Assembly (NCBI GenBank): GCA_002238865.1 | Contig: MPNE01000035.1 | Location: 1-43,665 of the forward strand | From: Gemmatimonadetes bacterium bin94 | GTDB taxonomy: Bacteria; Gemmatimonadota; Gemmatimonadetes; Longimicrobiales; Gaopeijiaceae | Direction: 5' to 3' | DNA length: 43,665 nucleotides | In this document: positions 6,006-14,707 of the stretch, piece by piece | Numbering within the stretch: position 1 is the first letter of the stretch | How the letters are laid out: each line of letters opens with the position of its first letter | Position numbers and translations under genes: made by a program | The notes under the pieces: generated by a model | What the model was told of the DNA's origin: nothing | What the model saw: only the letters and a program-made list of their open reading frames with translations | Databases searched by the model: none

Positions 6006-9000
6006 TGAAGCACTTCGTTGAGCGGACGTGCACTGTGGTTCGCAGGAGTGAGGAAGAACGGGGGGGGAATACGGAAACGAGTTATCAGGACGAGACTGAG
6101 TCACGCCCGCTGGCGTTGTTTCGGGAGACCGGGGCTTACGTGCTGCTGGGGTCTCCGGGGGCTGGGAAGACGGAGGCGTTTCGACACGAGGCACAGTGTG
6201 AAGGGATCGAGCCCATCACCGCCCGTGACTTCTGGAACCTGCAGCCGCCCCCCGATTGGCAGGACGAGACGCTCTATATCGATGGCCTCGACGAGGTGCG
6301 AGCGGGAGCGGCCGATGGACGCACGCCGTTCGATGGGATTCGAGCAAAGCTGCAGGACTTGGGATGCTCACGATTCCGGCTCTCCTGCCGAGAGGCGGAC
6401 TGGTTCGGCGCCAACGACAGAGAGCGCCTGAAGGCAGTCGCTCCCAATGGCGAGGTGCAGGTGCTGCGGCTTGATCCGCTGTCGGATCCCGGGGTTATCG
6501 AGATCCTGGAGCGGAACCACGATGTTGCCGATCCGGCAGCTTTCGTCGCGAAGGCCCGAGAGCGAGGAGTGGAGGACCTCCTCCGGAATCCGCAGAACCT
6601 GCGAATGCTTGTGGAAGCCGTGGGAGAGGCCGACGAAGAATGGCCACGGACGCGAACCGAGACGTTCGACATGGCCTGTCGCAGGCTCATCTCCGAGGAG
6701 AATCGCGAGCACCAGATCGCATGCAGCCGCACCTTCAACACGAAGACTCTACTGGACGCGGCTGGCGATCTCTGCGCTCTGGTGCTCCTGGCTGGCAAGG
6801 CGGGCGTCACCCAACCCGGGACCATGCCCGACGCGAATCACCCCCGTCTGGATCACGTCCCTCGTGTGGAGCAGCAGCTCCTTCGACGTGTCGTGGGTAC
6901 CAATCTGTTCACTATGCCTTCCGAGGGCCGCCTGGCTCCCGAGCACCGGCAGATCGCCGAGTTCCTCGCGGCGCGGCGCCTCGCGAATCTGATCGCGGAA
7001 GGGCTTCCGGCCGGAAGAGTCCTCTCGCTCATGAGCGGTTTCGATGCCGGGATCATCTCCGAGTTCCGGGGTCTCGCCGGCTGGCTGGCTGCTTTGAGCC
7101 AGCCAACTCGCGCCGAGATCATCGAACGCGACCCTCTCGGAGTCGTTCTCTACGGGGACGTTGAGTCGTTCACCGTCCACGACAAGAGGCTCGCCTGGCA
7201 AGCCATGAGGGGGGAGATCGACCAGAATCCGTGGCTGGTGTCCTACACGAGCTCGGACTTGCCACTACGGTCCCTTGTCGGTCCCGACCTCGAGGACGAC
7301 ATGCGGCAGGCGCTGACCGATCCGGCACGAGACGAAGCACACCAGTCCTTCGTCCTCCTGATCGCCGCGGCAATCCCGGACGCGGCCCCGTTTCCCGAAC
7401 TTGCGGATCCGCTGATGGCCGTTGTTCGGGACGATTCCTGGGGACCGACCATCCGATGCGCCGCCCTGGAAGCGTACATCCGAGCCGGTCAGGATGACCC
7501 TGTAGTCTCGGCGACGCTTCGAGAGTTGCTTGACGATGTTTTCACTGGTGTCGTGGCGACCCAGGACGACGATCTGCTGGGTACGTTGCTGACGGAGCTG
7601 TATCCGGATGACCTGCCGGTAGCAGACCTGGTCGGCTACCTGCGCGAACCGTCCCGGCGCAACCTATGGACACGTTATGGCAGGTTCTGGACGGATCGCC
7701 TGATCGAGAAGTCGACAGTTCGGAAAATGGTCCAACTGCTTGATCTGCTCAAAGTGCCGATGGAGCGGGTCCGGGCGGAATTGGGGGAATTCCCAAGGCG
7801 AGTCGATCTGGTGCTTCGACCGTCCATCGTGCTTCTTCGGCATCTTCTGGGCTGTTCACCCGAGAGCATCTCGCGAGAGCAACTCCTTCACTGGCTTGAC
7901 TTCGCGGGTTGGATTGGGCGGGAGCTGGAATTCGGCCATGGCGGCGTGGTTGGAGATGCTCAGTTCTTCAGGGACTGGCTCTCCGACCGACCCGACACAC
8001 AAAAGGCGATTGTCGAGAACGGTGTGATCAGGTGCCGAGAGGATCGTCACTTCTTTCCGTGCATGGGCCGTGTGAAACGAAGCCTCTTCCATGCCAGCCC
8101 ACCGGAGGACTACGGCAGCTGGTGCGCGGATCAGGCGCTCAGTGCAGCGAGTGACACGGTAGCCCACTGGTTCGTCTGGGAGTCAGCCGCGTTTGTCCAC
8201 AAAGCGAAAGGACGTGGTCCCCGACTGAGGGAGGCGATCGCTCGTGAGCTCAGTGACGATGCCCGGCTCGCTCGATTGTTCGATGATAGGCTGGAGTCTC
8301 TGGAAGAGGAGAATCGCCTCCAGGAGGGTGCACCAAAGACCCCGCAGGCGCATCCGATACCGCATGACGGCCGCTTCGATGAACTGCGTGGTTTGGTCAA
8401 GGCCAGTGCGCCGGCCCTCCATGACAATCAATGTCCACCGAACCTACTCCATCACCTCGCTCGGGCTTACCTGAATGACTTCTCGGATGTCCGGGGAGAG
8501 ACGCCGCAAGACCGACTTCGGTTCCTTCTCGGACACGAAGACGGCCTCCATGCTGCCGCTCTAGCCGGTCTCCGTGGAGTGATCGACCGGGAAGACCTCC
8601 CCACGGACACCGAGATTCTAAGGCTCATTGTCCAAGGACAACTGCATTTGTTGGCCTATCCGTTCATGGCAGGTCTGGAGGAAGTCCTCAAGCACACCGA
8701 AACAAGCGACTTCCATCTCAATGACGCCCAGAAGCGACTGGCGCTGGCCATCCACTTCGCGGTCTGGAGATTGCCTCATTCGGCGAATCTGGGGCATCCG
8801 CCGCGTTGGCTCGAGATGCTCGTGGCACAAGACCCGAATACGGTTTCGGAGGTTTGGGGACGTTGCGCCCGAGCCAAGCTGCAACAAGGGGAGGGGGTGC
8901 TACCGGACGCGTATGAGTTGGCCCACAAGCCGGATTTCGCTTCGCTGGCGCAAGCGGCGGCCGTGCGGCTGCTGAAGGGCTTTCCGGTTCGTTGTAAGGT

Positions 9001-10144
9001 GAGTCAACTTTCGATCTTGAGTTCTTGGCTTCAAGCCGCCTGTTTGCACGCGGACCAGGGACAATTCCTTGAGTTGATCGAGACGAAGCTCGCGTACCGG
9101 AGTATGAACGCTGGTCAGAGGGTCTATTGGCTCGTCGCAGGTCTCTTCGTGCGACCGGAGTCGTACAGCGATCGGTTGCAAGCGTATGTTTCCGGCAACA
9201 GTCGCCGGATTCAGCGGGTGGCGGAAATGGCAGTGGACACTCATGCAGTGCCGCAGTCCTTGCGAGACACGTGGGATGTGACTGTGCTGTCGACCTTGAT
9301 TCGGTTGATTGGACCCTACAGTGTTCCACCGCCAAGCGCGGGCGAGGGCTACTGGGTGACGTGGCCGATCCAAGCCCATTTGAGTCTTCACGGACTCATT
9401 GACCGACTCGCCGAGGAAGCTTCAGCTCCTGCCCGATTGGCGCTAGAGTCCCTCGCCGCGGACGATCGACTCGTACACTGGAAGTCCAAGCTTCTGGATC
9501 GCCTCCATCGGCAGCGGAGCATCCGACGGGAAGCCAACTACACGCATCCGAGCCTCGAACGGGTCGCTGAGGTCCTGGACAACGGTCGACCCGCCAATGC
9601 GGCCGATCTCCGGGCACTAACCGTCGATCTGCTGCATCGATTCTCCAGGAGGATCCGGGACGGAGCCACATCGGACTGGCGGCAGTACTGGAATGTCGAC
9701 CAATACAACCGGGCAGAGAAGCCGAAACCGGAGGACGCTGGCAGGGATGCCCTGCTGTCCGACCTGGAGCAGGCGCTGACACCTCTGGGGGTAGAGGGCG
9801 TCAAGGAGGGTTACTACGCCGACGACAAGCGTGCCGACATTCGTCTCTCAGTCCCCGGATACAACGTCCCGATCGAGATCAAGCGGAGCTGCCATGACGA
9901 CTGGTGGAGCGCTATCAAGACCCAGCTCATCGAGCAGTACGTCCGCGATCCCGGCACCGACGGATACGGAATCTACCTGGTGTTCTGGTTCGGAGAGGCA
10001 GAGGGCTGCCGACCAGTCCCGGCGTCGGGACGAAAGCCGAAGTCACCCGATGAACTCAAGCAAGCACTCCTCAAAACCCTCTCCGACCGCGAACGCCGCA
10101 AGATCTCGGTCTGCGTCATCGACGTTTCGAAACCAGTCGCCTGA
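6002..10144 (+). CDS. Giant NACHT/STAND-type ATPase with C-terminal PD-(D/E)xK nuclease domain (candidate defence effector)
   Basis: About 1380 residues from ATG 6002, which overlaps the upstream stop (ATGA). A GTG at 5990 is possible but less likely. A short N-terminal region leads to a NACHT-like NTPase: Walker A GSPGAGKT at about 50-57, Walker B LYIDGLDEV at about 91-99 with the NACHT-typical Asp-Gly-Leu-Asp-Glu, and sensor FRLSCRE at about 125-131. A Leu-rich, helical, repeat-like middle of about 1000 residues follows, the kind of region STAND proteins use for sensing. The C-terminus has Asp1279 (RADIRLSV), Glu1292-Ile-Lys1294 (PIEIKRS) and a following QLIEQY, a clear restriction-endonuclease-type core. 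STAND proteins with nuclease effectors (Avs, bNACHT) defend against phage, usually with the effector at the N-terminus; here the order is reversed. G+C looks lower than in its neighbours, suggesting transfer. The defence role is inference. Confidence 0.85.
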   Translation: MMKHFVERTCTVVRRSEEERGGNTETSYQDETESRPLALFRETGAYVLLGSPGAGKTEAFRHEAQCEGIEPITARDFWNLQPPPDWQDETLYIDGLDEVRAGAADGRTPFDGIRAKLQDLGCSRFRLSCREADWFGANDRERLKAVAPNGEVQVLRLDPLSDPGVIEILERNHDVADPAAFVAKARERGVEDLLRNPQNLRMLVEAVGEADEEWPRTRTETFDMACRRLISEENREHQIACSRTFNTKTLLDAAGDLCALVLLAGKAGVTQPGTMPDANHPRLDHVPRVEQQLLRRVVGTNLFTMPSEGRLAPEHRQIAEFLAARRLANLIAEGLPAGRVLSLMSGFDAGIISEFRGLAGWLAALSQPTRAEIIERDPLGVVLYGDVESFTVHDKRLAWQAMRGEIDQNPWLVSYTSSDLPLRSLVGPDLEDDMRQALTDPARDEAHQSFVLLIAAAIPDAAPFPELADPLMAVVRDDSWGPTIRCAALEAYIRAGQDDPVVSATLRELLDDVFTGVVATQDDDLLGTLLTELYPDDLPVADLVGYLREPSRRNLWTRYGRFWTDRLIEKSTVRKMVQLLDLLKVPMERVRAELGEFPRRVDLVLRPSIVLLRHLLGCSPESISREQLLHWLDFAGWIGRELEFGHGGVVGDAQFFRDWLSDRPDTQKAIVENGVIRCREDRHFFPCMGRVKRSLFHASPPEDYGSWCADQALSAASDTVAHWFVWESAAFVHKAKGRGPRLREAIARELSDDARLARLFDDRLESLEEENRLQEGAPKTPQAHPIPHDGRFDELRGLVKASAPALHDNQCPPNLLHHLARAYLNDFSDVRGETPQDRLRFLLGHEDGLHAAALAGLRGVIDREDLPTDTEILRLIVQGQLHLLAYPFMAGLEEVLKHTETSDFHLNDAQKRLALAIHFAVWRLPHSANLGHPPRWLEMLVAQDPNTVSEVWGRCARAKLQQGEGVLPDAYELAHKPDFASLAQAAAVRLLKGFPVRCKVSQLSILSSWLQAACLHADQGQFLELIETKLAYRSMNAGQRVYWLVAGLFVRPESYSDRLQAYVSGNSRRIQRVAEMAVDTHAVPQSLRDTWDVTVLSTLIRLIGPYSVPPPSAGEGYWVTWPIQAHLSLHGLIDRLAEEASAPARLALESLAADDRLVHWKSKLLDRLHRQRSIRREANYTHPSLERVAEVLDNGRPANAADLRALTVDLLHRFSRRIRDGATSDWRQYWNVDQYNRAEKPKPEDAGRDALLSDLEQALTPLGVEGVKEGYYADDKRADIRLSVPGYNVPIEIKRSCHDDWWSAIKTQLIEQYVRDPGTDGYGIYLVFWFGEAEGCRPVPASGRKPKSPDELKQALLKTLSDRERRKISVCVIDVSKPVA

Positions 10145-10168
10145 GAGCCCCAGCCAGGCATGGATGAG

Positions 10169-10210
10169 CCGTTTGTCCGCCACAATCATGCCCAAATGGC
10201 GGACAAACGG
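10169..10210. repeat. Perfect 14-bp inverted repeat after the NACHT gene
   Basis: CCGTTTGTCCGCCA (10169-10182) and its exact complement TGGCGGACAAACGG (10197-10210) flank a 14-nt spacer, 24 bp after the stop codon. As RNA it would be a strong hairpin that could slow polymerase or block exonucleases from either side, since trxB ends on the opposite strand nearby. There is no U-run on either side, so it is not a standard terminator. It could also mark an end of the cassette. Confidence 0.6.
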
Positions 10211-10228
10211 TGTTGCGGACGCGTTTTG

Positions 10229-10254
10229 TGAGTAAAATCACTCAGGACTGTAAC
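10229..10254 (+). repeat. Decayed direct copy of the cassette operator/promoter
   Basis: TGAGTAAAATCACTCAG matches the operator core at 4697-4713 at 16 of 17 positions. Further matches follow (GTAA, then GATC, in the places of the -10 and the sequence before the ATG), but no gene follows. The two copies flank the ATPase-NACHT pair 5.5 kb apart. The copy may be a target-site-like duplication, the scar of a lost second module, or a second binding site for the same regulator. Confidence 0.55.
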
Positions 10255-10286
10255 CGATCACGGCCTTCGCCCACTCGGCTCCCACC

Positions 10287-11240
10287 TCACCCGTGCGCCA
10301 AGAACCGCTCCGCTTCCAGCGCCGCCATGCACCCCGTCCCCGCCGCCGACACGGCCTGCCGGTAGTAGTCGTCCATCACGTCCCCCGCCGCGAACACGCC
10401 CGGCACGTTCGTCTCCGTGCGCCACGGGGTCGGCAGCCGCACATACCCGTTGTCCTTGAGATCGATCTGGCCGCGCAGAAACCCCGTGTTGGGATCGTGA
10501 CCGATCGCCACGAACATCCCCCCGACCTCCACCTCCCGCCGCTCGCCCGTCACGGTGTCGCGCAGCCGCAACCCGGTGATCACGTCGTCGCCGAGCACCT
10601 CTTCCACCACGCTGTTCCAAAGAAACGTCATCTTCTCGCTGGCCAGCGCGCGTTCCTGCATGATCTGCGAGGCCCTGAGTTCGTCGCGCCGGTGAACCAG
10701 CAGCACCTCGCTGGCGAACTTCGTCATGTACAGGGCTTCCTCCATGGCGCTGTCGCCGCCGCCCACCACGGCGACCACCTGCCCGCGGAAGTGCGGCAGG
10801 GCTCCGTCGCACACGGCACAGGCGGACACCCCGCCACCGCTCTGCGCCAGCCGCTCCTCGCCCGGAACGCCCAGCCAGCGCGCGTTGGCGCCCGTCGCGA
10901 GCACCACGGTCTCGGCGAGCAGCTCCTGGCCGCCGGAAGAACGCAAACGGAACGGACGGCTCGAAAAATCGACCTCTTCGATGTCCTCGGTTACCACGCG
11001 CGTGTCGAAGCGCAGCGCCTGGTTCCTGAAGTCCGTCATCATCTCGATTCCGCCTATGCCGTCGGGGAAGCCCGGGTAGTTCTCCACGTCGGTGGTGAAC
11101 ATGAGCTGGCCGCCCGGAATCATCGTGCGGCTTCCGGCTCCCTCGAAGACAAGAGGGTTCAGGTTCGCCCGGGCGGCGTAGATGGCGGCGGTCCAGCCCG
11201 CGGGGCCGGAACCTATGACGACGATGGTCTCCTTGTTCAT
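10287..11240 (-). CDS. trxB: Thioredoxin-disulfide reductase
   Basis: 317 residues, normal for the low-molecular-weight bacterial enzyme that passes electrons from NADPH through FAD to thioredoxin in the cytosol. It has the FAD-binding GSGPAGWTAAIYAAR, the redox-active CAVC disulfide (SACAVCDGALP), the NADPH-binding GGGDSAMEEA, and the C-terminal FAD signature VFAAGDVMDDYYRQAVSAAG. The ATG (MNKETIVVIG) overlaps the stop of the AI-2E-type permease by 4 nt, so it ends a long co-directional gene chain. It is convergent with the accessory cassette. Confidence 0.95.
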   Translation of the reverse strand: MNKETIVVIGSGPAGWTAAIYAARANLNPLVFEGAGSRTMIPGGQLMFTTDVENYPGFPDGIGGIEMMTDFRNQALRFDTRVVTEDIEEVDFSSRPFRLRSSGGQELLAETVVLATGANARWLGVPGEERLAQSGGGVSACAVCDGALPHFRGQVVAVVGGGDSAMEEALYMTKFASEVLLVHRRDELRASQIMQERALASEKMTFLWNSVVEEVLGDDVITGLRLRDTVTGERREVEVGGMFVAIGHDPNTGFLRGQIDLKDNGYVRLPTPWRTETNVPGVFAAGDVMDDYYRQAVSAAGTGCMAALEAERFLAHG

Positions 11241-12508
11241 TTCGAAAGGACCGGTCCTTGCTTGTAGAGTGACGATGTCTGGTAGCGCTCGAGTCCCCGG
11301 ACCACGAGGAGCTTCACGCCCACGGCGAGCGGCACGCCGATCAGAAGCCCGGCAAAGCCGAAGAAGAAGCCGCCCAGGGACAGCGACAGCACGATCCACA
11401 CGGGGTGGAGTCCTACCGATTCGCCCACGATCCGCGGACTGATCACGGCGCTCTCGAGGCCCTGCGCGATGCCGTAGACGATGGCCACCTTGCCGAGCGA
11501 GAGCCCGATGTTGTCGCTGACGAGCGCCAGGATGATCGCGGGGACAAGGGAAACGACCACACCCAGGTACGGCACGATGCCCAGCACCGCGACGGTGGCG
11601 CCGAGCAGGAACGAATACGGGAAGCCGACGATCAGCAGGCCCAGCCAGGTGATGCCCCCGGTCAGCAGGGACGCCGACACCTGGCCGCGCAGGTAGCGCG
11701 AAAGGAGGTCGTCGTAGTCGCGCAGAAGGCTGCTTGCGCTGGATCGAATCTTGCCGGGAAGAAGATTGCCCACACGTGCCACGATCAGATCGTAGTCGCG
11801 CAGGAGGTAGAACATGAGCACGGGGGTGAGCACCAGGTAGCCGAGCACGGTGATGATGGTGCCGAAACCGCGTCCGAGCCCCAGTACGGTCGCCCACGCA
11901 CGCTCGGTGAGCTCGGCGCGCCGGGATTCCAGGAAGTCGGTCACGGTCCGTGCGTCGATGGCCTGAACCCGCTCGAGCAACACCGCTTCGTTCACGAACG
12001 GGATATCGAAGCCGAGCGACTCGGGGCTCAGCCCGCGGACCCAGGCAGTGAACTCTCCCATGACACGTGGCGATTCGCCGATCAGGGCACGTGCCTGCCG
12101 CACCAGCTCGGGGAGCGCCACCATCATGGCCACCGCGCCCGCCGCCAGGACGGGTACGAGAATGAGGAAGATCGCGGCCGTACGGCCTATGCGCGGATGC
12201 GCGGAAACCCTGTCGGCGACGGGGTCCAGGATGTAGGCGAGCACAAAGGCCAGGAAGAACGGCGCAAGCAGGGTGCCGGCCGTGTCGAGCACCCACACCG
12301 CCGCGAGAAGGGTGGCCAGGGTCACCATGAGGGCGTGGCCGCGGATGCCGCGGAAGGGCGCGAGAACCGCAATGAACACCAGGTAGAGGAGGAACGGGTT
12401 GAGGAGGTCCCTGAGGCTGAAGAGAAAGAACCCCGCCACGAGCACGAGCACCGCTCCCTGCGCAACACGCCACGGCACGTCGCCGCCGTCCCGCATGTCC
12501 GGGCTCAC
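11237..12508 (-). CDS. AI-2E family (PF01594) membrane transporter
   Basis: About 423 residues with hydrophobic N-terminal segments, a soluble middle (roughly residues 120-210) and a further set of helices at the C-terminus. This is the usual layout of the PF01594 permeases (TqsA/YdiK/PerM type). The GTG at 12508 overlaps the Nudix stop (GTGA) and has GAGG upstream. ATG 12496, four codons later, is the alternative. Conserved-looking pieces include PFFLAFVLAYILDP, PVLMFYLLRDYD and GIVPYLGVVVSLVPA. Substrates for this family range from autoinducer export to ion flux; nothing here fixes it. Overlaps at both ends place it in one operon with the Nudix gene and trxB. Confidence 0.88.
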   Translation of the reverse strand: MSPDMRDGGDVPWRVAQGAVLVLVAGFFLFSLRDLLNPFLLYLVFIAVLAPFRGIRGHALMVTLATLLAAVWVLDTAGTLLAPFFLAFVLAYILDPVADRVSAHPRIGRTAAIFLILVPVLAAGAVAMMVALPELVRQARALIGESPRVMGEFTAWVRGLSPESLGFDIPFVNEAVLLERVQAIDARTVTDFLESRRAELTERAWATVLGLGRGFGTIITVLGYLVLTPVLMFYLLRDYDLIVARVGNLLPGKIRSSASSLLRDYDDLLSRYLRGQVSASLLTGGITWLGLLIVGFPYSFLLGATVAVLGIVPYLGVVVSLVPAIILALVSDNIGLSLGKVAIVYGIAQGLESAVISPRIVGESVGLHPVWIVLSLSLGGFFFGFAGLLIGVPLAVGVKLLVVRGLERYQTSSLYKQGPVLSK

Positions 12509-12945
12509 CAGCCCGCCTCGCTGATCATTTCCCTCGCCCGCAGCACGACCCCCCGCGTGTCGGCGTAGACGATCCTGGTGGCCGCATCCGACAGCGGCAG
12601 CCATGCGCAGTCGGTAATGCCCTCTTCGCGCCGCGGGGCCGGGTCGCCCGCGCGGCTCCGCATGAGGAAGAAGGTGCAGTATTTGTGGACCGTGTCGTCC
12701 CCGTGCCGGAACGTCCAGTCCACCGTGTCGATCTTGGGTCCGACCAGGTCGGGCCGGACGGCTGTCTCCTCCTCCACCTCGCGCGCCGCCGCCTCTCGCA
12801 TGCTCTCGCCGCCCTCCATGTGCCCCTTGGGAAGAGACCATTTCCCATAGGGGTCCTTGATCAGGAGCACATGCCAGGTTCCCCCCAAAAGACGCACCAC
12901 CACTCCACCCGCGCTACGCTCGATCCGAGCGACCACATCTTGCAT
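12505..12945 (-). CDS. Nudix hydrolase
   Basis: 146 residues with a complete Nudix box starting at GHMEGGE and running through REVEEETAV. The usual Gly near the end of the box is Thr here. It is preceded by YGKWSLPKG, which resembles diadenosine-polyphosphate and NDP-sugar type members. It would hydrolyse a nucleoside diphosphate linked to another moiety; the substrate is unknown. It follows mlaD by 12 nt and overlaps the permease start by 4 nt. Confidence 0.9.
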   Translation of the reverse strand: MQDVVARIERSAGGVVVRLLGGTWHVLLIKDPYGKWSLPKGHMEGGESMREAAAREVEEETAVRPDLVGPKIDTVDWTFRHGDDTVHKYCTFFLMRSRAGDPAPRREEGITDCAWLPLSDAATRIVYADTRGVVLRAREMISEAGW

Positions 12946-12957
12946 TGCGTATCACCT

Positions 12958-13947
12958 CTATTGGAAGACCGAGAAGCTCAGATAGCGGCTCGGATGTTCC
13001 TGGATGTCCCTCAGCAGTGCCCGCAACTCCTCGATCGCGTCGGCGGCTCCCGTCGCGAGCGTTGGATCGCCCAGGAGGCGGCCCAGCGAGCCTTCCCCGG
13101 CCTCCGCAGTCGCGAGAACTGCGTCCAGCCGCGCGAAGGTGGCGTCCGCCTGTCGCGCGGCGGAGCGAAGTTCCTCCATCCCCTGGCTCATCCCCTCCGT
13201 CAGGACCCGGACGTTTTCCATCCCGGCGCCCGCGTCCGCCAACATCTCCTCCAGAGTGGTCCCCCCCATCAGCGTGTTGACCCGCTCGAAGGAGATCCGG
13301 GCCTCCCGAGCCGCGGCGGCCAGCTCTCGCGCGGACGAGTCCACGCCCTCGGCCAGGTCCTCGAAGCGGTCTGCCTGCTGCGACACGATCTCCGAGAGAC
13401 CGTCGCTCACCTCGCCCAGGTTGTCGATCGCCCGGCGCAGGTTTTGCGCCGTCTCTTCCGTGAAGGCGATCTCGAAACGCTCGGAAATGCTCGTCAGGTT
13501 GCTCGCGATTTCGTCGGCCGTCGCGGTGAGTCGCGAAAAATCGGGCAGGGCGGCCCCGGGAAGCACCCCTTCCTCGGGGTAGTCCAGGTACGGGTGCGTC
13601 TGGTATTCGCCCCGGCGAATGATCTCCGCCTGCCAGTCCCCGAACATGGACTCGGGCGCGATCAGCACGGCTGCGTCGGAGGGAATGACCAGGTCGGGCC
13701 GGACGGTCATCTCCACCATGACGGCCTCCCCGCTCGGAACCACGGACACCGCTTCCACCCGACCCACCGAGACGCCGCGGAACTTCACCGCGGCGCCTTC
13801 CACGAGCTGTCCCACCGTGGTCGCCGCGGCACGGAGCGCAACCCGGTCGCGGCCCCACCCTCCCTGCAGCCAGATCGTGCCCGCAACGCCCACCGCAATC
13901 CCCAGCAGCACCACCGCTCCCACCAGAATCTCTCGTCTACGGTCCAT
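12958..13947 (-). CDS. mlaD: MlaD-like MCE-domain lipid-transport protein
   Basis: About 329 residues. An N-terminal membrane anchor (EILVGAVVLLGIAVGVAGTI) is followed by an MCE domain at about 35-115 (VKFRGVSVGRVEAV is the hallmark). The rest is a long Ala/Glu-rich helical region that probably forms a coiled coil or the helical barrel seen in MCE assemblies. ATG 13947 is chosen because GGGAGGA sits about 8 nt upstream; an in-frame ATG at 13971 lacks one. It overlaps mlaF by 11 nt. In the Mla system it carries phospholipid between the membranes, with MlaE and MlaF as the inner-membrane engine. No mlaA, mlaB or mlaC is in the window. Confidence 0.9.
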   Translation of the reverse strand: MDRRREILVGAVVLLGIAVGVAGTIWLQGGWGRDRVALRAAATTVGQLVEGAAVKFRGVSVGRVEAVSVVPSGEAVMVEMTVRPDLVIPSDAAVLIAPESMFGDWQAEIIRRGEYQTHPYLDYPEEGVLPGAALPDFSRLTATADEIASNLTSISERFEIAFTEETAQNLRRAIDNLGEVSDGLSEIVSQQADRFEDLAEGVDSSARELAAAAREARISFERVNTLMGGTTLEEMLADAGAGMENVRVLTEGMSQGMEELRSAARQADATFARLDAVLATAEAGEGSLGRLLGDPTLATGAADAIEELRALLRDIQEHPSRYLSFSVFQ

Positions 13948-14707
13948 TCCGTCGTCCTCCCTGCAATCCATAGTAAAGGCCCGGATCCCCCTCGACGAAG
14001 CCCCTCAGCACGTCGTCCCGGGCAGTGCGCACCTCGGCCGGCGTACCGGTGAATCGGGCCTTCCCTTCGTGGAGGAGGGTGATCCGGTCGGCCACCCTGA
14101 AGGCGCTGGTCATGTCGTGCGTTACTACGAGCCCCGTCACGCCGAGCTCGTCACGCATCCGCAGGATGAGCCCGTCGATCACCGATGTGGTCACCGGATC
14201 GAGCCCGGTGGTGGGCTCGTCGTACAACAGGTACTTGGGCGACGCGGCGATCGCCCGCGCGAGGCCGGCGCGCTTCCGCTGACCCCCGCTGAGCTCCGCC
14301 GGATATCGCCCGCCCAGGCCGTCGAGATCGACGAGTCCCAGACATTCCGACACCCGCGTTTCGGTCCTTCCACGGTCCCACCCCGGCAGCCGCCGGAGCC
14401 CCATGCCCACGTTCTCGGCAATGGTCATGGAGTCGAAGAGCGCCGCGAACTGGAAGACGTAACCGATCCGGCGTCGCAAACGGGCCAGATCGTCCCGGGC
14501 CAGCTCGGGGACCGAATGATCGTCCACGACCACCACGCCCGAATCGGGCCGCAACAGTCCCACCAGGTGCTTGAGGAGGACGGACTTGCCGCTCCCCGAG
14601 GGCCCGACGATGGCCGCGGTCTCTCCGTCCTCGACGGCCAGCGTAAAGCCGCGCAGAACCTCTTTGGGCCCGAACCCCTTGCGGACTTCCGAGAGCCGGA
14701 TGCTCAC
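13937..14707 (-). CDS. mlaF: MlaF-like ABC transporter ATPase
   Basis: 256 residues. Walker A GPSGSGKS at 35-42, Q-loop in YVFQFAALFDSMT, signature LSGGQRKRAGLAR from 139, Walker B YLLYDEP near 159-165, and the D-loop and H-loop (VVTHDM). The QFAALFDSMTI wording is characteristic of MlaF/Ttg2A. The start codon is GTG at 14707, overlapping the mlaE stop as GTGA. It powers lipid movement through MlaE with MlaD. Confidence 0.93.
   Translation of the reverse strand: MSIRLSEVRKGFGPKEVLRGFTLAVEDGETAAIVGPSGSGKSVLLKHLVGLLRPDSGVVVVDDHSVPELARDDLARLRRRIGYVFQFAALFDSMTIAENVGMGLRRLPGWDRGRTETRVSECLGLVDLDGLGGRYPAELSGGQRKRAGLARAIAASPKYLLYDEPTTGLDPVTTSVIDGLILRMRDELGVTGLVVTHDMTSAFRVADRITLLHEGKARFTGTPAEVRTARDDVLRGFVEGDPGLYYGLQGGRRNGP

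Noticed and set aside
10287-12473. A 728-codon frame reading through trxB and the permease
   Set aside because: Its N-terminal ~400 residues are out-of-frame translation of the permease gene; the real trxB starts at 11240.
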